Below are positions 10,092 to 18,621 of a stretch of DNA of 64,000 nucleotides, piece by piece. Position 1 is the first letter of the stretch; each line of letters starts with the position of its first letter. The stretch is from contig JBBELK010001192.1 in NCBI GenBank assembly GCA_037783545.1, forward strand, positions 80,277-144,276. Direction: 5' to 3'. The notes beneath the pieces are model-generated. The model searched no databases. It worked only from the letters and a program-made list of their open reading frames with translations, and had not been told where the DNA came from. This DNA comes from Henricia sp. BOLD:AAB3569 (taxonomy: Eukaryota > Echinodermata > Asteroidea > Spinulosida > Echinasteridae). The position numbers and the translations under genes are program-made.

Positions 10092-13000
10092 GCCGTCAAC
10101 CTGAGATGATCGCCTAGTGGGTGGGGCCTATCTGAGGAGGGATGAAAAATCAAGTCCCTTTGAATAGGCAAAATAACTGGCGTTTTGACCAGCAATTTCA
10201 ACATTGTTGGAAACCATGGTTGCGTGTGCCATAATGGCGCAATCAATAAACCAGCAGCTCCGTCATGTTCAATTTTTGTGAGCACTTTGCCTATCAAGCA
10301 AAAGGGAGGAAACGCATAAAAACATTGGTAACTCGACCAGTTTAATGTAAATGCGTTAATGTGAATGGCAGATGGATCTGGTTGCCATGAAACGTAAGGC
10401 AGAACCTGAAAATTAAGCCTGGACGCAAAAAGATCAATATCGGGTCTGGTAAAAATTGAAACAATTTTCAAGAAAATCGAGGGATTCAGTTTCCACTCGA
10501 GATCATCCTGAAAGTGTCGGGAAGCAAAGTCTGCCAAAACATTTTGCACTCCCGGTATGTGCGAGGCAATCAGCCAGATTCTCCTTGCCATACACCACAA
10601 CCAGATCTCTCTAGCCAATGAATGTAGTGTTTCTGACTTTGAACCACCGAAGTGGTTTATATAGGCAACCACCGTGGCATTGTCTGTTCTGAGGTGGATT
10701 GAAACATTAGTCATGCTTGAAAAGAATGACTGCAGGGCCAAAAGGCAAGCCTTTAGTTCAAGCCAATTGATATGATGTGCGGCCTCGTCTGAAGCCCATT
10801 GGCCGCCAGTGGTGCGACCATTGAAATGCGCACCCCAGCCTTGCTTAGATGCATCGGTTTCAATCACGTGATCTGGATCATGTCTATGTATGGGCCCAAA
10901 GGCAACTGGTAACTCTGAAATCCACCAGTTTAGATCCGATATTGCGCTTCTGGAAAGGCGCATTTTGGCCTCAAAATCACCACTGTTGTGTAATAACGCA
11001 AGATTCTTTTCATTCTCTAATGTTCTTCTGAACAAAGGTCCGTATGGCACAGCTATCTCGCATGAAACCAAAAGACCTATTATTCTGGCAACGTCTCGAA
11101 TTGAAGGAGACTGTTGGCCGAGAAGTTTCTCGATAGACCGAGTGGTCTTATCTACCTTTGATCTAGGAATTGAAATCGTCATTTGATCTGAATCCAAATG
11201 AAATCCCAGAAACTCGATTTGTTTGGTGGGATCTAAAATCGATTTTTTACGATTGATTGTAAACCCTAAGCCCGTGGTAAGGGTCCTTCTGGCTCGAACG
11301 TTATCTAAGCACTCTTGAAACGTTCTACCAACTAGAAGCGAATCATATATGTAATCGCACGATTCATGGCCCCTTTGCCTCAGTACGGCAATTAGCGGTT
11401 TCATAATTTTGGTGAGCACACGTGGTGCACACGCTAAACCGAAAGGCAGGCAGGTAAACTCGTACAACACATTTTGCCAAAAGAATCGTAGGTATTTCCT
11501 ATGCTCAATAGCTATTGGAATTGCAAAATATGCGTCTTTTAGATCAATTGAGGCCATGTAACATTGAGGCCGTAACAGCTGGATTGCTGTGCGTATCGTT
11601 TCCATTTTGAAGTGAAAATACGCCACAGACGCATTAAGCCCCTTGAGATTGATAATGGGGCGAAATGACCCGTCTTTTTTGGGTCGTATGAAAATATTCG
11701 AAATGAATTCACCATCTGTGTGCTCTGTTCGCACTATCGCTCCCTTTTGGAGCATTTTGGTGATTTCTGTGGCTATAATTTCAGCCTCGTGGGTTCCAAA
11801 CGGCAATTCTCTTGGAATGAATGTTTGGTATGGCATTTCTCTGAATTCAATGTGGTAGTGCTTGATGGTGTCAAGCACCCAACAGTCAGTTGTAACCTCG
11901 CGCCATTGGGCGATATGATATGCGAGTTTACCTGCCAAAACCATGTCAACCTGAGTGTTATCACATTGGTGCTCACTCACCGTGCTATACTTGGCATCCG
12001 GCTGACGCCGTGTCTCCGCTGGTTTCCGGTTTTGCCAGCGTCTTTGGCGGTAGGAGTTTCCCTGCCGCGCTTGCCCAAAAAAGGGAGTTTGGAAAGACTT
12101 AGCATTCCTCTTGTATTTGGTGCGCTCTGATTTCAAAGCAGCAGATGAACTTGAGCGCTGGCCAAATTTTTGACCGAGCCTGTTTGTCTCTTGAATGTCT
12201 TTGCACCGTTGAGGAAGATTATCCCCAAACAGGAGCCCGGTTACGGGTGCCTGAGAAGTGCAAATAGACGAATATTGCTGATTCAAATCGGGCTTGATCA
12301 ACTCTCTTCGTCTCAAGTTAAGTTCAGAAATTGAATGGCCAATTATGGCCATTGCATCAAGCAGATTGGTTACCAATGCTTTGTTGTCTGGGCATTTGTT
12401 GCTCATTAGAGCGTCAATGCACGATACAATGGGCACCATTCCCTTAAGCGCCACATTCTCAATCTTTTGAAGTTTGATGTCCATTGATCTAGTCTTTGAC
12501 TGCAGGGAATTCCAGATTTCTGGGTTCACCTTTGTTCCATTCAGCTCAGGAATGTTAGCAGGGCGCTTCAAGCTATTAAGCTTTTCCGTAATCTTTTCTT
12601 CTGACGTTTGCTTACGAATGAGTTTGCTGATGACTTTTGCCAGCTTGTCGTCGACTTTATTCCCAGGGTCCTCGCCGGCGTAGAACTGTTCCACTGCGTC
12701 GAGGACACCCCCGGCCGATGAATTGTCATCGGCATCGGGTTGTAGGAGTTTATCGACCACCAGGCTTGTTGTACCCCACTCGTCGCTTGATGAATCAGCC
12801 TCGATGATGGTTGTCTGTTCAGTTTTCTGTCTTTTCGACGGCGGGTTCCCTAGCGATGCCAAAACCGTACTCTGAATTGTTTCCATAGCGTCAGCCATTT
12901 TCATCATTTGGTCCTGAAGAACCACAAATTCTTGTCTGGTGACATCTTCAGGCGACTTAGTTGGCTTTTTTGATTTCGCTTTAGCCTTAGTACCGCTCGG

Positions 13001-13129
13001 TGGATTACCACCAGAGACGGTAAGCGAAGTACTAGTGGACGGTAGTGGGTTGAACACCGTCCCGCTTGGCTCGATGTCCGAAGGATCGTCGAGTAGACGA
13101 AGGATATCTGTAGCAAGTTGCGTAGACAT
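9917..13129 (-). CDS. DIRS gag-RT-RNase H polyprotein, copy 1 (RT box YIYD, predicted catalytically dead)
   Basis: Numbering is from the upstream ATG at 13174 (1085 aa). I prefer Met16 at 13129: the TATA box at 13191-13197 lies only 23 nt from the first ATG, so transcription should begin past it, and Met16 has A at -3. Gag-like part: acidic N-terminal half, then RRRELIKPDL and LLFGDNLPQR (288-323) as in DIRS gag, then a basic stretch (348-391). RT: IRPKKDGSFRP (496-506), motif A IDLKDAYF with D544, motif B LPFGLACAP (576-584), motif C YIYD (608-611) instead of YIDD. The first aspartate is replaced by Y610 (GAT to TAT, base 11347). RNase H: D774, E806, D831, D882. The C-terminal block has IDLFASRLN (913-921) and YAFPPF (953-958), conserved after RNase H in DIRS pol and sometimes annotated as a Dam-like methyltransferase. 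Confidence 0.93.
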   Translation of the reverse strand: MSTQLATDILRLLDDPSDIEPSGTVFNPLPSTSTSLTVSGGNPPSGTKAKAKSKKPTKSPEDVTRQEFVVLQDQMMKMADAMETIQSTVLASLGNPPSKRQKTEQTTIIEADSSSDEWGTTSLVVDKLLQPDADDNSSAGGVLDAVEQFYAGEDPGNKVDDKLAKVISKLIRKQTSEEKITEKLNSLKRPANIPELNGTKVNPEIWNSLQSKTRSMDIKLQKIENVALKGMVPIVSCIDALMSNKCPDNKALVTNLLDAMAIIGHSISELNLRRRELIKPDLNQQYSSICTSQAPVTGLLFGDNLPQRCKDIQETNRLGQKFGQRSSSSAALKSERTKYKRNAKSFQTPFFGQARQGNSYRQRRWQNRKPAETRRQPDAKYSTVSEHQCDNTQVDMVLAGKLAYHIAQWREVTTDCWVLDTIKHYHIEFREMPYQTFIPRELPFGTHEAEIIATEITKMLQKGAIVRTEHTDGEFISNIFIRPKKDGSFRPIINLKGLNASVAYFHFKMETIRTAIQLLRPQCYMASIDLKDAYFAIPIAIEHRKYLRFFWQNVLYEFTCLPFGLACAPRVLTKIMKPLIAVLRQRGHESCDYIYDSLLVGRTFQECLDNVRARRTLTTGLGFTINRKKSILDPTKQIEFLGFHLDSDQMTISIPRSKVDKTTRSIEKLLGQQSPSIRDVARIIGLLVSCEIAVPYGPLFRRTLENEKNLALLHNSGDFEAKMRLSRSAISDLNWWISELPVAFGPIHRHDPDHVIETDASKQGWGAHFNGRTTGGQWASDEAAHHINWLELKACLLALQSFFSSMTNVSIHLRTDNATVVAYINHFGGSKSETLHSLAREIWLWCMARRIWLIASHIPGVQNVLADFASRHFQDDLEWKLNPSIFLKIVSIFTRPDIDLFASRLNFQVLPYVSWQPDPSAIHINAFTLNWSSYQCFYAFPPFCLIGKVLTKIEHDGAAGLLIAPLWHTQPWFPTMLKLLVKTPVILPIQRDLIFHPSSDRPHPLGDHLRLTACYLSGRPSDSREYQNRLPNLSSHRGALAPKNATSRPSGSGFSSALGRKLIRFDHLWW
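9998..10004 (-). promoter_or_regulatory. Candidate -1 frameshift heptamer in the pol/YR overlap, copy 1
   Basis: On the - strand the pol frame reads CCA AAA AAT GCT, which contains X XXY YYZ as A AAA AAT in the correct phase. Slippage by -1 gives AAA AAA TGC, which is the YR frame at residues 30-32 (K-K-C). The site matches the canonical pattern used by retroviruses and other retrotransposons. I did not establish a downstream pseudoknot, so function is inference. Confidence 0.5.
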
Positions 13130-13152
13130 TGTTGTTGTTCGAACTATACCGG

Positions 13153-13310
13153 TCACAAAAATGCACTGAGGCATAGACCGCGGGGCTCACTTATATACAC
13201 ACAGAGAGAAAGCCTTTCAATAAAGGGTTCTTTCAAGCGTGACGAACAAATACCGGTGGCAGGTGCAATCTCACGTAAGGCCGAAGTGCTATGTGGTTAC
13301 GAGGTAGAAT
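13153..13310 (-). repeat. 5' inverted terminal repeat, DIRS copy 1
   Basis: Inverted partner of 8677-8834. Its outer 43 bp are reproduced in the ICR at 9002-9044. It contains the TATA box and, at its inner edge, the upstream ATG of the gag ORF. Confidence 0.93.
13191..13197 (-). promoter_or_regulatory. TATA box of DIRS copy 1
   Basis: TATATAA on the - strand within the 5' ITR, pointing into gag-pol. A start site ~30 nt downstream would fall near 13165, after the first ATG (13174) and before Met16 (13129). Because it lies in the ITR, the same box at 8790-8796 points inward on the + strand and could drive antisense transcription. Confidence 0.6.
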
Positions 13311-13312
13311 TT

Positions 13313-16300
13313 GAAGTTCGTCGGAACATTTTTCGACCTCCAAATTTGCCGACGTTTGGACCACACTTTGACCAAAATCCCGTCCCAAACTGGGCCGTGT
13401 CAACGACAGTCCGAAGGACTGAGCATGCGCACGAGTCAGGAGTACACCAAAGAGGTGTGTACAGACAGCCACAGGTTGCGGGAGCATCCAGGAAGCGCCA
13501 ACCCCTTTTTTTTCTAAACTCTGAAATTTATCTGCCATTCCCCGGCGAAAGTCTTTCAATTTTTTAGGACAAGTGCGCAATATAGAGTCTTTGGAGCATG
13601 CAAAATTTGAAGTTCGTCGGAACATTTTTCGACCTCCAAATTTGCCGACGTTTGGACCACACTTTGACCAAAATCCCGTCCCAAACTGGGCCGTGTCAAC
13701 GACAGTCCGAAGGACTGAGCATGCGCACGAGTCAGGAGTACACCAAAGAGGTGTGTACAGACAGCCACAGGTTGCGGGAGCATCCAGGAAGCGCCAACCC
13801 CTTTTTTTTCTAAACTCTGAAATTTCTCTGCCATTTCCAGGCGAAAGTCTGTCAATTTTTTAGGACAAGTGCGCAATATAGAGTCTTTGGAGCATGCAAA
13901 ATTTGAAGTTCGTCGGAACATTTTTCGACCTCGAAATTTGCCGACGTTTGGACCACACTTTGACAAAAATCCCGTCCCAAACTGGGCCGTGTCAACGACA
14001 GTCCGAAGGACTGAGCATGCGCACGAGTCAGGAGTACACCAAAGAGGTGTGTACAGACAGCCACAGGTTGCGGGAGCATCCAGGAATCGCCAACCCCTTT
14101 TTTTTCTAAACTCTGAAATTTCTCTGCCATTTCCAGGCGAAAGTCTGTCAATTTTTTAGGACAAGTGCGCAATATAGAGTCTTTGGAGCATGCAAAATTT
14201 GAAGTTCGTCGGAACATTTTTCGACCTCGAAATTTGCCGACGTTTGGACCACACTTTGACAAAAATCCCGTCCCAAACTGGGCCGTGTCAACGACAGTCC
14301 GAAGGACTGAGCATGCGCACGAGTCAGGAGTACACCAAAGAGGTGTGTACAGACAGCCACAGGTTGCGGGAGCATCCAGGAAGCGCCAACCCCTTTTTTT
14401 TCTAAACTCTGAAATTTCTCTGCCATTTCCCGGCGAAAGTCTGTCAATTTTTTAGGACAAGTGCGCAATATAGAGTCTTTGGAGCATGCAAAATTTGAAG
14501 TTCGTCGGAACATTTTTCGACCTCCAAATTTGCCGACGTTTGGACCACACTTTGACCAAAATCCCGTCCCAAACTGGGCCGTGTCAACGACAGTCCGAAG
14601 GACTGAGCATGCGCACGAGTCAGGAGTACACCAAAGAGGTGTGTACAGACAGCCACAGGTTGCGGGAGCATCCAGGAAGCGCCAACCCCTTTTTTTTCTA
14701 AACTCTGAAATTTCTCTGCCATTTCCCGGCGAAAGTCTGTCAATTTTTTAGGACAAGTGCGCAATATAGAGTCTTTGGAGCATGCAAAATTTGAAGTTCG
14801 TCGGAACATTTTTCGACCTCCAAATTTGCCGACGTTTGGACCACACTTTGACCAAAATCCCGTCCCAAACTGGGCCGTGTCAACGACAGTCCGAAGGACT
14901 GAGCATGCGCACGAGTCAGGAGTACACCAAAGAGGTGTGTACAGACAGCCACAGGTTGCGGGAGCATCCAGGAAGCGCCAACCCCTTTTTTTTCTAAACT
15001 CTGAAATTTCTCTGCCATTTCCCGGCGAAAGTCTGTCAATTTTTTAGGACAAGTGCGCAATATAGAGTCTTTGGAGCATGCCAAATTTGAAGTTCGTCGG
15101 AACATTTTTCAACCTCCAAATTTGCCGACGTTTGGACCACACTTTGACCAAAATCCCCTCCCAAACTGGGCCGTGTCAACGACAGTCCGAAGGACTGAGC
15201 ATGCGCACGAGTCAGGAGTACACCAAAGAGGTGTGTACAGACAGCCACAGGTTGCGGGAGCATCCAGGAAGCGCCAACCCCTTTTTTTCTAAACTCTGAA
15301 ATTTATCTGCCATTTCCCGGGCGAAAGTCTGTCAATTTTTTAGGACAAGTGCGCAATATAGAGTCTTTGGAGCATGCAAAATTTGAAGTTCGTCGGAACA
15401 TTTTTCGACCTCCAAATTTGCCGACGTTTGGACCACACTTTGACCAAAATCCCGTCCCAAACTGGGCCGTGTCAACGACAGTCCGAAGGACTGAGCATGC
15501 GCACTAGTCAGGAGTACACCAAAGAGGTGTGTACAGACAGCCACAGGTTGCGGGAGCATCCAGGAAGCGCCAACCCCTTTTTTTTCTAAACTATGAAATT
15601 TCTCTGCCATTTCCCGGCGAAAGTCTGTCAATTTTTTAGGACAAGTGCGCAATATAGAGTCTTTGGAGCATGCAAAATTTGAAGTTCGTCGGAACATTTT
15701 TCGACCTCCAAATTTGCCGACGTTTGGACCACACTTTGACCAAAATCCCGTCCCAAACTGGGCCGTGTCAACGACAGTCCGAAGGACTGAGCATGCGCAC
15801 GAGTCAGGAGTACACCAAAGAGGTGTGTACAGACAGCCACAGGTTGCGGGAGCATCCAGGAAGCGCCAACCCCTTTTTTTTCTAAACTCTGAAATTTCTC
15901 TGCCATTTCCAGGCGAAAGTCTGTCAATTTTTTAGGACAAGTGCGCAATATAGAGTCTTTGGAGCATGCAAAATTTGAAGTTCGTCGGAACATTTTTCGA
16001 CCTCGAAATTTGCCGACGTTTGGACCACACTTTGACAAAAATCCCGTCCCAAACTGGGCCGTGTCAACGACAGTCCGAAGGACTGAGCATGCGCACGAGT
16101 CAGGAGTACACCAAAGAGGTGTGTACAGACAGCCACAGGTTGCGGGAGCATCCAGGAATCGCCAACCCCTTTTTTTTCTAAACTCTGAAATTTCTCTGCC
16201 ATTTCCAGGCGAAAGTCTGTCAATTTTTTAGGACAAGTGCGCAATATAGAGTCTTTGGAGCAGGCAAAATTTGAAGTTCGTCGGAACATTTTTCGACCTC

Positions 16301-17160
16301 CAAATTTGCCGACGTTTGGACCACACTTTGACCAAAATCCCGTCCCAAACTGGGCCGTGTCAACGACAGTCCGAAGGACTGAGCATGCGCACGAGTCAGG
16401 AGTACACCAAAGAGGTGTGTACAGACAGCCACAGGTTGCGGGAGCATCCAGAAAGCGCCAACCCCTTTTTTTTCTAAACTCTGAAATTTCTCTGCATTTC
16501 CCGGCGAAAGTCTGTCAATTTTTTAGGACAAGTGCGCAATATAGAGTCTTTGGAGCATGCAAAATTTGAAGTTCGTCGGAACATTTTTCGACCTCCAAAT
16601 TTGCCGACGTTTGGACCACACTTTGACCAAAATCCCGTCCCAAACTGGGCCGTGTCAACGACAGTCCGAAGGACTGAGCATGCGCACGAGTCAGGAGTAC
16701 ACCAAAGAGGTGTGTACAGACAGCCACAGGTTGCGGGAGCATCCAGGAAGCGCCAACCCCTTTTTGTTTCTAAACTCTGAAATTTCTCTGCCATTTCCCG
16801 GCGAAAGTCTGTCAATTTTTTAGGACAAGTGCGCAATATAGAGTCTTTGGAGCATGCAAAATTTGAAGTTCGTCGGAACATTTTTCGACCTCCAAATTTG
16901 CCGACGTTTGGACCACACTTTGACCAAAATCCCGTCCCAAACTGGGCCGTGTCAACGACAGTCCGAAGGACTGAGCATGCGCACGAGTCAGGAGTACACC
17001 AAAGAGGTGTGTACAGACAGCCACAGGTTGCGGGAGCATCCAGGAAGCGCCAACCCCTTTTTTTTCTAAACTCTGAAATTTCTCTGCCATTTCCCGGCGA
17101 AAGTCTGTCAATTTTTTAGGACAAGTGCGCAATATAGAGTCTTTGGAGCATGCAAAATTT
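13313..17160. repeat. 296 bp satellite array, block 2 (13 monomers, 3848 bp)
   Basis: Exactly 13 x 296 bp. The first monomer carries TTTATCTGCCATTCCCC and GAAAGTCTTTCAA, then come monomers with TTTCCAGGCG and one with CCTCGAAATTTG plus GACAAAAATCCC plus GGAATCGCC; these marker monomers follow every DIRS copy. The monomer at 15053 has GCATGCCAAATTTG and AATCCCCTCCC. The order of variants from 13313 to about 16236 is the same as at 37330-40253. Confidence 0.97.
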
Positions 17161-17206
17161 TCTAATTAAACGAAATGTAATGCAATGAAATTGAAGTTTA
17201 ATTATG

Positions 17207-17364
17207 ATTCTACCGAGTAACCACTAGCACTGAAGGACTTACGTGAGATTGCACCTGCCACCGGTATTTGTTCGTCACGCTTGAAAGAACCCTTTATTGA
17301 AAGGCTTTCTCTCTGTGTGTATATAAGTGAGCCCCGCGGTCTATGCCTCAGGGCATTTTTGTGA
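17207..17364 (-). repeat. 3' inverted terminal repeat, DIRS copy 2
   Basis: 158 bp partner of 21636-21793, preceded by the 46 bp extension at 17161-17206. Confidence 0.92.
17293..17298 (-). terminator. AATAAA signal, copy 2
   Basis: Sense-strand AATAAA in the 3' ITR downstream of YR. Confidence 0.5.
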
Positions 17365-17447
17365 AAAAAGTGTAACTTTTTGCAGTCAAAGCTGGGAGGG
17401 AAAAAGTTAACCTAGCTTATAGCCAACCACCACAAACAAGGGCGGGA

Positions 17448-17574
17448 ACGTAAGTCCTTCAGTGCTAGTGGTTACTCGGTAGAATCATAATTAAACTTCA
17501 ATTTCATTGCATTACATTTCGTTTAATTAGAAAATTCTACCTCGTAACCACATAGCACTTCGGCCTTACGTGAG
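17448..17574 (-). repeat. Internal complementary region, DIRS copy 2
   Basis: Complement of both termini joined end to end. Here the junction agrees fully with the element's actual left tip (TCTAATTAAAC), unlike copies 1 and 3. Confidence 0.92.
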
Positions 17575-17608
17575 ATGTTTAGAGCAACTGCAAAAAGTTT
17601 GAACGAAT

Positions 17609-17627
17609 GAATGTCGAATCGACATTC
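17609..17627. other. 19 bp palindrome, copy 2
   Basis: Same GAATGTCGA/TCGACATTC palindrome 3' of the YR stop. Confidence 0.55.
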
Positions 17628-17649
17628 AGTACGTAACAGCGGTTTATGT

Positions 17650-18621
17650 TCACTGTAGTACATTAACAGCAAAAGAGTTATTGGACTCTTCCAATGGTTT
17701 GTTATAAAATCTGGCAAATGTCGATGATCTCGTCCAGCCGGCAGCTTTCATAATAATTTCTAAAGGTACAGCTTTCCTGGCTGCCGCACTGCATGATGCT
17801 GAACGTGTGCTATGGGCGGTAAATTTGTCCGTCCTAATGCCAGAAACCGTAAGTGTCGATTTAATCCATCGACCTATTGTCTCTGAACCCACTGCTTTGT
17901 GGGGTGAAACATAACTAATAAATAATCTTCTCTCCTTATTCCTGAAGGGTCTTGTTTTTTCAAGATACGTTTTTAGAACTGACATAACGCATAAAGAGTT
18001 ATCATGCGGAAACGCAATTAAATTAATTTCAGTTCGAGGTTTGCCAATTTTACTTGTTTTAGTGGCATCCTCAATAATAAATTTAACGTTATCAGTGCCA
18101 ACTTGGACTGTGTTAAGGTTAAGCAGAGCTAAAGTCTGACATCGCTGTCCCGATGTGAGAGCGACAAGTAAGACTAGCTTCATGGTTAGATTCTTTAACG
18201 AAAGCCCCTCTGTGGGCCCTAGAGTTCGTAGATAATCGAAGACTACCGCCACGTCCCACGTGTGAGAGTAGCGTGCCTTGGGTGGTCTCAGGTTGAATGC
18301 ACCTTTCATTAGTCTTTTGACCAAGGGATGGGAGCCCACCGTAGATCCTTCTATTAGTGGGAGTAGTGCCGACAAAGCACACCGTGTGGTGTTCAGGTTG
18401 CTATACCGATTTCCTGACTCAAACTGGCTAGCGAGGAAGTTTAGGACTACCACCAAAGGTGGTCGAAGCGGATGAGTTTTCGTCCCAGCGCAGAACTGAA
18501 GCCACTTCCCGATGGCCGACTTGTAGCATTTTTTGGTGCTAGAGCGCCACGATGCGAGGATAAGTTGGGAAGCCGGTTTTGATACTCCCTGCTGTCGGAG
18601 GGCCTCCCTGATAAGTAGCAT
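17650..18621 (-). CDS. DIRS tyrosine recombinase, copy 2, 323 aa
   Basis: Translation identical to copy 1; the single difference (base 18430) is synonymous at Ala64 (GCT for GCG). R160, H270, R273, W296 and Y306 are present. It overlaps the end of pol by 175 nt in the -1 frame. Confidence 0.93.
   Translation of the reverse strand: MLLIREALRQQGVSKPASQLILASWRSSTKKCYKSAIGKWLQFCAGTKTHPLRPPLVVVLNFLASQFESGNRYSNLNTTRCALSALLPLIEGSTVGSHPLVKRLMKGAFNLRPPKARYSHTWDVAVVFDYLRTLGPTEGLSLKNLTMKLVLLVALTSGQRCQTLALLNLNTVQVGTDNVKFIIEDATKTSKIGKPRTEINLIAFPHDNSLCVMSVLKTYLEKTRPFRNKERRLFISYVSPHKAVGSETIGRWIKSTLTVSGIRTDKFTAHSTRSASCSAAARKAVPLEIIMKAAGWTRSSTFARFYNKPLEESNNSFAVNVLQ

Larger units (their letters stand above)
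8631..13312 (-). mobile_element. DIRS-like tyrosine-recombinase retrotransposon, copy 1 (lineage A), 4682 bp
   Basis: The - strand carries gag-RT-RNase H and an overlapping tyrosine recombinase between inverted terminal repeats, with an internal complementary region near the 3' end. This combination is diagnostic of DIRS1-type elements (ITRs plus ICR), as opposed to Ngaro or PAT types with split direct repeats. The satellite reads CAAAATTT on the left and resumes AATTTGAAG on the right, so the only shared sequence is a 5 bp AATTT core; there is no target-site duplication. Non-coding intervals are 8835-8917 (nothing recognised) and 9045-9119 (a palindrome). Lineage A markers are A at 8632, C at 9900 and A at 11347 (RT box YIYD), with the 47 bp at 12235-12281 retained. 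The frames are open, but the RT is predicted dead. Confidence 0.95.

Noticed and set aside
9748..12130. + strand ORFs of 60-136 aa inside the DIRS copies
   Set aside because: They are antisense shadows of gag-pol and YR with no recognisable domains.
12235..12281. 47 bp presence/absence as a retained intron
   Set aside because: No GT-AG or GC-AG ends in any alignment of the breakpoints, and the segment encodes family-conserved gag sequence.
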